Source: Gammaproteobacteria bacterium (GTDB lineage Bacteria > Pseudomonadota > Gammaproteobacteria > Pseudomonadales > Pseudohongiellaceae). From it: a stretch of 59,868 nucleotides of DNA. The first letter of the stretch is position 1. Each line of letters starts with the position of its first letter. The notes beneath the pieces were generated by a model. It made no database searches, was not told the DNA's origin, and saw nothing but the letters and a program-made list of their open reading frames with translations. The position numbers and the translations under genes are program-made. Location of the stretch: the NCBI GenBank assembly GCA_009922595.1, contig RFVC01000012.1:1-59868 (forward strand), given 5' to 3'. Below, in pieces: positions 1 to 6,434 of the stretch.

Positions 1-462
1 ATGGGCAGCAGTTCTGACCTATCGGTTATGCAAGGTGCGGCAGACATGTTGTCCGAATTCGGGATTGATTCGGAGATTTCAGTAGTCTCTGCACACCGAA
101 CGCCGGAGGCTATGGTGGACTATGCCAGAGAAGCGGCTGGACGTGGCATGAAGTGCATTATTGCTGGAGCGGGCGGTGCGGCACATCTCCCAGGCATGGT
201 GGCTTCGATTACAACACTTCCCGTAATAGGGGTGCCGATCAAGTCATCCAACTCTATTGATGGCTGGGATTCCGTGCTATCGATCCTTCAGATGCCCAAC
301 GGTGTGCCTGTTGCCACTGTTGCCCTTAACGGCGCCAAGAATGCAGGAATACTCGCAGCGCAAATGATTGGAGCGTATGACGGGGAAGTGGCAGCAAAAC
401 TTGCGGACTACAAGGAAGCGCTCAAGAATAAAGTTAAAAAGATGAATGAAGATATGAGTTGA
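1..462 (+). CDS. purE: N5-carboxyaminoimidazole ribonucleotide mutase PurE (5' end cut by the window)
   Basis: PurE moves the carboxylate of N5-CAIR to C4 to give CAIR in de novo purine synthesis in the cytoplasm. The visible 153 residues carry the family hallmarks: MGSSSDLSVM (phosphate-binding GSxSD loop), SAHRTPE, and AGAGGAAHLPGM, followed by QMPNGVPVATVA. The window opens exactly on the ATG of MGSSSD. In PurE proteins a beta strand of several residues normally precedes this motif, so the true start is probably upstream of the window and this entry is probably 5'-partial. The stop TGA lies inside a heptamer repeat array. A purK partner is not visible downstream and would have to lie elsewhere. 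Confidence 0.95.
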   Translation: MGSSSDLSVMQGAADMLSEFGIDSEISVVSAHRTPEAMVDYAREAAGRGMKCIIAGAGGAAHLPGMVASITTLPVIGVPIKSSNSIDGWDSVLSILQMPNGVPVATVALNGAKNAGILAAQMIGAYDGEVAAKLADYKEALKNKVKKMNEDMS

Positions 463-530
463 AAGTTTAGAGTGCTAAGTTAGGAATAATCGCTTTTCAA
501 CTTTCAACTTTAAACTTTAAACTTCAAGCT
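457..530. repeat. Pair of inverted heptamer arrays between purE and the BASS gene
   Basis: On the plus strand, five 7-bp units run from the purE stop: AGTTGAA, AGTTTAG, AGTGCTA, AGTTAGG, AATAATC (457-491). On the minus strand, five units run from 530 back to 496: AGCTTGA, AGTTTAA, AGTTTAA, AGTTGAA, AGTTGAA. The two arms share the 10-bp inverted repeat 457-466 / 500-509 and could fold into a hairpin between the two convergent genes. The TGA stop codon of each gene lies inside the first unit of its own arm. Similar arrays occur at 10935-10983 and 51281-51322. The function is unknown; a terminator or repetitive-element role is only inference. Confidence 0.6.
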
Positions 531-1420
531 GAAGCTAGCTCTCCCTCTGCATTTGCAATACCTTTCAGTTTTTTCGCATAGGCCATGAAACTCAAGGCCG
601 TGAACTTCATAAACAGTCCATATACCAGCGTGACTGCCGCGTAGTCCGGCACGCCAAGCAGAGTGTTGGCCAGTACCAGTGCCAGTGACAGGTTCTGAAT
701 ACCGATCTCGTAGGTGATCGATATGGTCTGATCAACGTTCAGTTTCATTAGGCGAGCGACGCCATAACCTGCCGCCATGCAGGTGATGTTCAGCACGAGG
801 GCTGCGATTCCGGCCTGTACTAGATACACCTTGAGCGTTTCGATACTGAACACCGTATTACCGATAATAACCATGATCAATATGGTAATCGCCATCTTGC
901 GCACTGGCTCCACCATTTTTTCGGCAAAACCTGGTTGGTATTTGCGTGTCACCATGCCGATGATGATTGGCAGAATTGTCAGCTGCGCAAGGTTTCGCAT
1001 CATGTTGGCAATAGGGACATTTACCAGTTCACCGCTCTCGGCAAAAGTATTTAGTGCTAGCCAGGTTAGAAAGGGCATGGTGGCCACGGTAAAGAGGCTT
1101 GCTATGGATGTAAGCGTGACTGAAAGGGCAATGTCGCCGCGACTGGCAAAAACGTAGGCGTTGGAGGTAATTCCCCCCGGGCAGGCGGCAAGCAGTATCA
1201 ACCCTATGGCAATGACCGGAGCCGGGTTCAGAATGAAGGCCAGCAAAAAGGCAATAATAGGCAGGAGCAGGAGCTGACCGAACAGGCCTATCAGCACCGC
1301 CTTGGGCATGATAATAACGCGCAGGATATCGTCAATGGACAAGGTCAGCCCGAGGCCCATCATAATCATGAACAGGCCAAACGGCACGATCAGCGTCTGG
1401 AAAATGAATGCTGGATCCAT
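524..1420 (-). CDS. BASS-family (bile acid:sodium symporter-like) membrane transporter
   Basis: The product is a hydrophobic inner-membrane protein of about 298 residues with some nine to ten predicted membrane segments. Family-like features are the early stretch MMGLGLTLSIDDILRV, the AACPGGITSNAYVFASRG crossover region and the later SITYEIGIQNLSLALVLA segment. BASS proteins usually couple sodium to uptake of organic anions; the substrate here cannot be told. The open frame extends upstream to 1627, but that part is not transporter-like and overlaps the divergent gene at 1599. The ATG at 1420 has a strong Shine-Dalgarno (GGGGAG, about 6 nt before), so it was chosen. ATG 1432 is an alternative. 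The gene is convergent with purE. Confidence 0.85.
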   Translation of the reverse strand: MDPAFIFQTLIVPFGLFMIMMGLGLTLSIDDILRVIIMPKAVLIGLFGQLLLLPIIAFLLAFILNPAPVIAIGLILLAACPGGITSNAYVFASRGDIALSVTLTSIASLFTVATMPFLTWLALNTFAESGELVNVPIANMMRNLAQLTILPIIIGMVTRKYQPGFAEKMVEPVRKMAITILIMVIIGNTVFSIETLKVYLVQAGIAALVLNITCMAAGYGVARLMKLNVDQTISITYEIGIQNLSLALVLANTLLGVPDYAAVTLVYGLFMKFTALSFMAYAKKLKGIANAEGELASA

Positions 1421-1456
1421 ATATCTCCCCATTACGTAAGGTTTAAATGATATGAA

Positions 1457-1491
1457 AACAAAGTGAAGGTAACAAGGAGCAAGGAGTCTCT
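1457..1491. repeat. Short purine-rich array with 7-bp periodicity
   Basis: Units AACAAAG, TGAAGGT, AACAAGG, AGCAAGG and AGTCTCT follow one another with a 7-bp period in the gap between the divergent BASS and DUF2452 genes. The middle units share the core CAAGG. It resembles the clearer arrays at 457-530 and 10935-10983 in period and base composition but not in exact sequence. It may be chance purine richness. Confidence 0.35.
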
Positions 1492-1598
1492 TTAAGACTG
1501 ATATGGATGCGTTAACCAACAGAAACTTTAATTCTGTTGACAGAGAATTCAAGGAATTCAGGCAATCTTTGATCTTTTCACTAAGATATAATTGAAAG

Positions 1599-2162
1599 AT
1601 GCCGGATAATCCGAATCCACAGGGCAAGGGGCTGGTGCCCCTGATGCAGGGGCTGGAAAGTCATCGACTTGCCCGTCTGCTGCCCCCTAAACAAATCGAC
1701 CAGGTACAGATGGAGCTGTTCACCTCGATGTTTATTTTGCAGAGTGATTTTCGCTTTAACCCCGTCCCCAACAAAACCTACTACCTGTACCAGACGGAAG
1801 GCAGTTACCGTCTTCTTCTGGTAGGACCGCATGAGTGGGGTGCTACAGGGTACCGTGGACGTTATATTGGTTCATGCATTTTGCATGATGACCGTACCTG
1901 GACACTAGCCTTGGACCCGTCCATGGAGCACGATGAAGCCTTCATGGCCCATATCGCTACCGAGCAGGAAAAACTGCAGTTGGCGCTGGAAAAAGCGCTA
2001 TCCATGGAAGACATTCTGCCGGTCTTTGAGGAATCCTTTGGTCATTACGGCAGAATACTCGCCTATATCCTGGGTAAATCGCTGGCTATATCAATGGATA
2101 TGTCTGGCATAAAGCATCTAAATTACCAAGAAGCCAAAGGGCTGCTCGGTTATAAAAGCTAG
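1599..2162 (+). CDS. DUF2452 family protein of unknown function
   Basis: The product is a soluble protein of 187 residues without a signal peptide. It opens with PDNPNPQGKGLVPLMQ and has the block NKTYYLYQTEGSYRLLL, then GPHEWG and LHDDRTWTL. This pattern (P-x-K-x-YYLY, later P-x-EWG, then HDxxWT) matches my memory of DUF2452, a family shared by gammaproteobacteria and eukaryotes (human C1orf50). No catalytic residues are known for the family. The start ATG at 1599 is 178 bp from the start of the divergent transporter. It is followed by the aminotransferase gene, separated by its own promoter, so they need not be co-transcribed. Confidence 0.6.
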   Translation: MPDNPNPQGKGLVPLMQGLESHRLARLLPPKQIDQVQMELFTSMFILQSDFRFNPVPNKTYYLYQTEGSYRLLLVGPHEWGATGYRGRYIGSCILHDDRTWTLALDPSMEHDEAFMAHIATEQEKLQLALEKALSMEDILPVFEESFGHYGRILAYILGKSLAISMDMSGIKHLNYQEAKGLLGYKS

Positions 2163-2223
2163 ACTCTTGCTGGTATTTTTTCTCTTGATTTCCGCCGAAT
2201 CTGGCGCCACTTTTAATTCTTCC

Positions 2224-2232
2224 TGCTATAAT
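2224..2232 (+). promoter_or_regulatory. Extended -10 promoter upstream of the aminotransferase gene
   Basis: TGCTATAAT is a perfect TATAAT preceded by TGn, an extended -10 element, 38 bp before the ATG at 2271. No convincing -35 box lies 16-18 bp upstream, which extended -10 promoters can tolerate. The assignment is from sequence pattern only. Confidence 0.5.
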
Positions 2233-2270
2233 CCGCGCGTTTTCAATTTCTCCTGAACGCCCAAAACATT

Positions 2271-3461
2271 ATGTTTGATCAAATAGAAGCTCGTCCCGCT
2301 GACCCGATTCTTGGACTCTCTGCTGCCTACAAGAAAGACACTAATTCGAACAAGATTGATCTCGGAGTGGGGGTATACAAGGACGAGTCCGGAACCTGCC
2401 CGGTGATGAAGGCCGTAAAAACGGCCGAGCGTCGGAAATGTGATGTAGAGGATTCAAAAGCCTATATCGCCCAGGCCGGCCCGGAAGGATTTATCAGGCA
2501 CACACTGAACCTTAACCTTGGTAATGCACATCCGGCGATCAGAGATGGTCGCTACAGCACGGTGCTTGCCCCCGGCGGTTCCGGTTCACTGCGTCTAGCC
2601 GCGGAATTTATTAACGGCAGTGCGCCCGGCAGTAAAATATTCGTAAGCAGCCCAAGCTGGCCAAACCATGTGCCGCTGCTGTCTTCTTCAGGCCTAACCC
2701 TGGAAGAATATCCATACTACGATCATGCCACGCATACCCTGGATTTTGATGCCATGATGGAAGCCCTGAAAGGGGCAGGCAAGGGTGACCTAGTGCTGTT
2801 GCATGGCTGCTGCCACAACCCCTGCGGCGCGGATCTGAACAATGATCAATGGCAGGCTGTCACTGATCTTGCCCTGGCCAATGGTTTTACACCTTTTATC
2901 GACATGGCTTACCAGGGGCTGGGCGATGGTCTCGACGAGGATGCCTTTGGTGCCCGTCTAATGGCGGAAAAGCTGCCTGAACTAGTAATTTGCTCCAGCT
3001 ATTCCAAAAACTTTGGTCTTTACCGTGATCGTGTCGGAGCTGTGACCATTGTTACCAGTAACAGCGAAACTGCACAGGCGGTCGGTACACAGGTGGTAGC
3101 CAAAGCAAGAGAGATTTACTCAGTACCCCCAGCGCACGGGGCTTTCCTCGTGGAAATGATTCTGGATGATGAAGAGCTCACCAGCCAGTGGAATGAAGAG
3201 CTGACGCAAATGCGTGACCGCATCAACGGCCTGCGTCGCGAGCTTGTGTCAAAACTCCAGGAGAGGGGCGTCTCCAAGGATTTTTCATTCATACAGAATG
3301 AAAAAGGACTATTTTCGTTCCTGGGTCTCTCCAAGGAACAGGTTAGTTCGCTGGTTAATGATTACAGTATCTACTTGGTTGGCTCTTCCAGGATCAACGT
3401 GGCTGGTATCAACCAGGCCAACATTGACTACCTGGTTGAGAGTATTGCCAAAGTTCTGTAA
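2271..3461 (+). CDS. Aspartate/aromatic amino acid aminotransferase (class I, PLP)
   Basis: A PLP enzyme that transfers amino groups between aspartate (or aromatic amino acids) and 2-oxoglutarate in the cytoplasm. At 396 residues it matches AspC and TyrB in length. The N-terminus MFDQIEARPADPILGL, the substrate-loop region LGVGVYKDE, and the lysine-binding motif SSYSKNFGLYRDRVGA (Schiff-base Lys in SKN) are clear. SKNFGLY resembles AspC more than the SKIFSLY form of TyrB. The usual HNPTG motif reads HNPCG here. It has its own likely promoter, and the gene downstream is convergent. Confidence 0.9.
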   Translation: MFDQIEARPADPILGLSAAYKKDTNSNKIDLGVGVYKDESGTCPVMKAVKTAERRKCDVEDSKAYIAQAGPEGFIRHTLNLNLGNAHPAIRDGRYSTVLAPGGSGSLRLAAEFINGSAPGSKIFVSSPSWPNHVPLLSSSGLTLEEYPYYDHATHTLDFDAMMEALKGAGKGDLVLLHGCCHNPCGADLNNDQWQAVTDLALANGFTPFIDMAYQGLGDGLDEDAFGARLMAEKLPELVICSSYSKNFGLYRDRVGAVTIVTSNSETAQAVGTQVVAKAREIYSVPPAHGAFLVEMILDDEELTSQWNEELTQMRDRINGLRRELVSKLQERGVSKDFSFIQNEKGLFSFLGLSKEQVSSLVNDYSIYLVGSSRINVAGINQANIDYLVESIAKVL

Positions 3462-3487
3462 AACCAAGTCAGTGCTAGCTGGGCGGA

Positions 3488-5506
3488 TTAAAAGTTTAGG
3501 TCTAATGTAAGCCCGTAAACCCTGGGCTCTCCCAGTTGCGTGTAGCCCTTAGCGGTGTAGTCATCACGAGGGTCGTTGCCAAAAAAGAATCCCCGCACAA
3601 AATAATCCTCATCGGCTAGGTTACGCCCCCAAAGATTTAGTGAAAGGTTTCCTGACTGGTAGCGCAGGCTAGCATTGAGCAGTGAGTACCCTTCGGAGCG
3701 GACGCCGTGACTGTCTGAAAAGTAAAACCCATCGCGTCCCTGCACATTGATATTCATGCTCAGTGAGGCCGTGAAATTAATTTCGGATCCAAGCGTAAAC
3801 TGGTAGTCAGGGGAATGCGCCTGTTCCCGGCCATTAAGGCTGTCCCCCAGGCCCAGCGAGCCATAGAACATAAAGGTCTCAGAGGGTGTCCACTGGGCAC
3901 TGAGTTCCACGCCTCGATTGCTGCCGGCAGCGGCATTGCCGATAAAGTCGATAAACTCTGAACTGCCGTCATCACGGACCCTGACAGTTGAACTGCTGAT
4001 CTGAACATCGTCGCGATCCATGCTGAACAGTGCTGCCTGCAGCTGCAACCTGTTGTACAGTAGGCGAGTCTTGATTCCCAGCTCATAATTCAAAAGCGTT
4101 TCTTCATTAAACTCCCTGAGATCTATATCCAAGCTCCCGTCGGTGTTAAACCCACCGCTTTTATAACCGCGCGAGACGGTGGCATAGGTAAGTCCTGCCC
4201 CTGGAAGATGGTAATTCAGGCTAATCTTGGCACCAAAGAGATTGTGATCTGGCCTGAAGGATAGATCATTGGTGTCGTCATACTCGGCACTGAAGCGTTC
4301 ATGCCTTACCCCAAGATCAAGGCTCCAGTTATTAGACAATAGGGTATTGGTTTCAGCATACACGGCAGTCCGGTCGATAATAAAACGGCTGGCAAAAATG
4401 TCGGGCAGGAAGGTGTAATTCCGCTGAAGGTCGACATCCTGGTGTAGTGAATAAACACCAGCTACCCAGCTGGTACGGCCGTTAAAAAGGGCACGGTCTT
4501 CGCTTGAGACCAGCCTGATTTCGCCACTCGAATTTTCCCTGTCACGAAAATAATGATCGGTGGAGGAATACCCAAAGGGGTGAAAGCCGCTAAAGACCCA
4601 ATCTTCATCATATCCATAGGCAATATCCGACTGGGCAAAGGCACCCATCACTTCTAGGGAAAACTGATTGAAACTGTTGGAGTTGAACTTGATGCTTGCC
4701 AGTTTCGAATCCTGACGATCAAAACCTGGCTGGTCTGAAAGAGTATCGCGGACATTATTGAGTGAGAACGCATCGTAACCGTTGTCAATGTCAATCATGG
4801 AAGTAATAAATTCCAGCGTTTCATTTTCTGTCATGAGCCAGCGAAATTTCGCTCTTAGGGTGGTTTCATCGCGTTGGTTGGTAGGTCTGCCTAGAGTAAT
4901 GTTCTGACTAAAGCCATCGCTTTCGAGTTGCTGCACTGACAAGCGATAAAAAAGGTCATCGGTAGCAGGTCCTGAAATAAACCCAGCAATTCCCCTGTGG
5001 CCATAGTTGCCGCCCTGCAGCTTCAGACCAAATTCTTGTTCCTGTGTGGCGGCCTTGCTCTGGAGATTGATCAGGCCGGCAAGAGCATTGGAGCCGTAGC
5101 GGGTTCCTTGCGGGCCCATCAAGACCTCGACCTGTTCGATGTCGTAAAGCATTGCCGCGGTACCGATGCCGGAAAAGTCGACGCCGTCAATCATCATGCC
5201 CACCGAGGAATTTAATGGCTCTGAAAACTGTCCACGCTCGCCGATTCCCCTGATCTGGATAAAGCGTGCTCGTGAAGCGCCTGAGGACAGGTTGACGTTA
5301 GGCGTATTGAGAAGAATGTCTTCCAGGTGCTGGGCATTTCGTCTTTCCATCACTTCAGTGTCGATCACACTGATGCTGGCGGGAATATCATCAAGTGCAT
5401 TTTGTCGAAAGTCGGCAGTTACGATGATTTCCTCAAGGACATCCTGTGCGCTGAGGGAAAGTGGAAATAGCAGTGACAGTGATGCCAGTGTTTTACGGTA
5501 CGACAT
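3488..5506 (-). CDS. TonB-dependent outer-membrane receptor under a TPP riboswitch, probable thiamin uptake
   Basis: A 672-residue outer-membrane receptor. It has a Sec signal peptide (MSYRKTLASLSLLFPLSLSA), a TonB-box-like EEIIVTA segment, a plug domain (IPASISVID, then IRGIGERGQF and GPQGTRYGSNALAGLINLQ), and a 22-strand-type barrel ending in aromatic TLDLNF. Such receptors bring scarce ligands across the outer membrane with energy from TonB-ExbBD. The TPP riboswitch 89 nt upstream (5595-5697) predicts repression by thiamin pyrophosphate, so the likely cargo is thiamin or a precursor. Riboswitch-controlled receptors of this kind are known from comparative genomics of thiamin genes. No inner-membrane thiamin permease is seen beside it. 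Confidence 0.88.
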   Translation of the reverse strand: MSYRKTLASLSLLFPLSLSAQDVLEEIIVTADFRQNALDDIPASISVIDTEVMERRNAQHLEDILLNTPNVNLSSGASRARFIQIRGIGERGQFSEPLNSSVGMMIDGVDFSGIGTAAMLYDIEQVEVLMGPQGTRYGSNALAGLINLQSKAATQEQEFGLKLQGGNYGHRGIAGFISGPATDDLFYRLSVQQLESDGFSQNITLGRPTNQRDETTLRAKFRWLMTENETLEFITSMIDIDNGYDAFSLNNVRDTLSDQPGFDRQDSKLASIKFNSNSFNQFSLEVMGAFAQSDIAYGYDEDWVFSGFHPFGYSSTDHYFRDRENSSGEIRLVSSEDRALFNGRTSWVAGVYSLHQDVDLQRNYTFLPDIFASRFIIDRTAVYAETNTLLSNNWSLDLGVRHERFSAEYDDTNDLSFRPDHNLFGAKISLNYHLPGAGLTYATVSRGYKSGGFNTDGSLDIDLREFNEETLLNYELGIKTRLLYNRLQLQAALFSMDRDDVQISSSTVRVRDDGSSEFIDFIGNAAAGSNRGVELSAQWTPSETFMFYGSLGLGDSLNGREQAHSPDYQFTLGSEINFTASLSMNINVQGRDGFYFSDSHGVRSEGYSLLNASLRYQSGNLSLNLWGRNLADEDYFVRGFFFGNDPRDDYTAKGYTQLGEPRVYGLTLDLNF

Positions 5507-5542
5507 TGAATCTCCAGTATTTATATGTGACTGCCCGGAGCT

Positions 5543-5591
5543 GTGAAGGAAAGGGAGAAAAGAGAGAAGCTGAAATTGAAAAGAGAAACTT
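5543..5591. repeat. Purine-rich heptamer-like tract between riboswitch and receptor gene
   Basis: Reading the plus strand in 7-bp steps from 5543 gives GTGAAGG, AAAGGGA, GAAAAGA, GAGAAGC, TGAAATT, GAAAAGA, GAAACTT. GAAAAGA recurs exactly 21 bp apart. On the transcribed strand of the receptor gene it is a pyrimidine-rich leader between the riboswitch and the start codon. It may belong to the same class as the arrays at 457-530 and 10935-10983, but the match is weak. Confidence 0.3.
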
Positions 5592-5594
5592 TGT

Positions 5595-5697
5595 GTCTCT
5601 GCTCCTATCCCTCCGCCAGTATTAACCGGGTCAGGTTCAAAGGGTTTGATCTCAGGCCAGGGCCACCCCTTAGGACGAGCGCTACCTTAGCAGAGAC
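5595..5697 (-). promoter_or_regulatory. TPP (thi-box) riboswitch
   Basis: Read on the minus strand, the element has the P1 closing stem (5689-5697 pairs with 5595-5603, GTCTCTGCT / AGCAGAGAC), a conserved CTGAGAT pyrimidine-sensor motif at about 5649-5655, then ACCCTTTGAACCTGA and GGTTAATACTGGCGGAGGGA. These are the invariant blocks of the THI element. It lies 89 nt before the start of the TonB receptor gene. In proteobacteria TPP binding usually sequesters the ribosome-binding site or forms a terminator; which applies here cannot be told by eye. No thiamin biosynthesis gene is nearby, so control of import is the likely job. Confidence 0.92.
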
Positions 5698-5745
5698 TGG
5701 TGCGCAGGGACAAGAGAGTGGGAGTTGATTTTATTTATTAATGCC

Positions 5746-6282
5746 TTAAAAGAGAGACGGTATCAGTGCAGAGCTGCTTTTAAGGCGTTCCTCAGCGTTG
5801 CCTTTAATGATGTGGTAATCGAGGTTATAGGTGTCCAGTTTTTCCTGGTACAGCCGGAAAAGTTCAGGCCGCGTCTCAGCACTTTCCCTGAGCGGGTCAG
5901 GCTCCCATGGCATATCATGGTCACATAAAAGATATGAGCGGTTGCCGCGTTCCACCTTTTTTTCGAATGTTTCCAGAATCCAGGGATGACAGTCCCCGAA
6001 TCGCATCTCACTCCAGATAATTATTACCAGCAGGTCGGTGTCGCATACCACCAGGCCGAGGTGTTTGTCTGAAGTCGCTATTTCAGTTTGTTCCTGCGCC
6101 CTGGCAATGGTCAACAAGTCATCTTTGTCGTAGCGATACTCGCTGTTCTCCGCGATCTTCTGTTCAAGGTAGTCGCGGGAGACCTCTGGCACGAGTGGAG
6201 CAGGCAATTTACTGGCAAGCGCGTTTGCCAGGGTGGTTTTACCGCACGACTCCGGACCTGTAACGACGATGAGCTTACTGAT
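5746..6282 (-). CDS. NadR-like P-loop nucleoside/nicotinamide kinase (AAA_28 type), non-canonical start
   Basis: The frame encodes about 178 residues beginning SKLIVVTGPESCGKTTLANA, a Walker A motif, followed by the conserved PEVSRDYLEQ and a Walker-B-like VVCDTDLLV. This matches the ribosylnicotinamide-kinase-like domain of NadR and its stand-alone relatives. There is no ATG, GTG or TTG between the upstream stop (6298-6300) and the Walker A motif. The codon where family members have Met is ATC (6280-6282), with an AGGA ribosome-binding site 6 nt before it. Either ATC (or ATT 6286-6288) initiates, or a point change or sequence error destroyed ATG. Starting at the first internal ATG (6207) would lose the P-loop. 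The substrate could be a vitamin; the adjacent thiamin-type riboswitch is suggestive only. Confidence 0.75.
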   Translation of the reverse strand: MSKLIVVTGPESCGKTTLANALASKLPAPLVPEVSRDYLEQKIAENSEYRYDKDDLLTIARAQEQTEIATSDKHLGLVVCDTDLLVIIIWSEMRFGDCHPWILETFEKKVERGNRSYLLCDHDMPWEPDPLRESAETRPELFRLYQEKLDTYNLDYHIIKGNAEERLKSSSALIPSLF

Positions 6283-6297
6283 GGAAATTCCTGAGTA

Positions 6298-6432
6298 TTA
6301 CTTGGCTTTCTCGGCAGGGGCAAAATCAACGCCCCAGCTTTCATTAGCCCGGGCAATCAAATAGGCATTGATGGCATCAACATCGTCTTCGCCCAGGACC
6401 AGGTACGCGGAGATAACGATTCCGACTCTCAT
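6298..6432 (-). pseudogene. 44-residue ORF resembling the C-terminal tail of a quinoprotein dehydrogenase/cytochrome c domain
   Basis: The ORF starts with ATG 3 nt after the M16 stop codon and ends 15 nt before the kinase start. Its centre, GEDDVDAINAYLIARANESW, resembles the final helix of the cytochrome c domain in quinohaemoprotein alcohol dehydrogenases, where a (E/D)DVxAIxAYxIxRA pattern is typical. No heme motif or PQQ domain is present. It could be a decayed remnant left by deletion, or a small coding gene translated with its neighbours. The assignment rests on one short motif. Confidence 0.45.
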
Positions 6433-6434
6433 GA

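Noticed and set aside
777-1157. Plus-strand ORF of 126 residues
   Set aside because: It lies entirely opposite the transporter gene, and its translation has no domain pattern; an antisense shadow.
524-1627. Long version of the BASS transporter (367 residues)
   Set aside because: The N-terminal 70 residues are not transporter-like and overlap the DUF2452 gene; ATG 1420 has a strong ribosome-binding site.
5543-5728. Plus-strand ORF across the riboswitch
   Set aside because: It reads antisense through the TPP aptamer, has no protein pattern and is explained by the RNA element.
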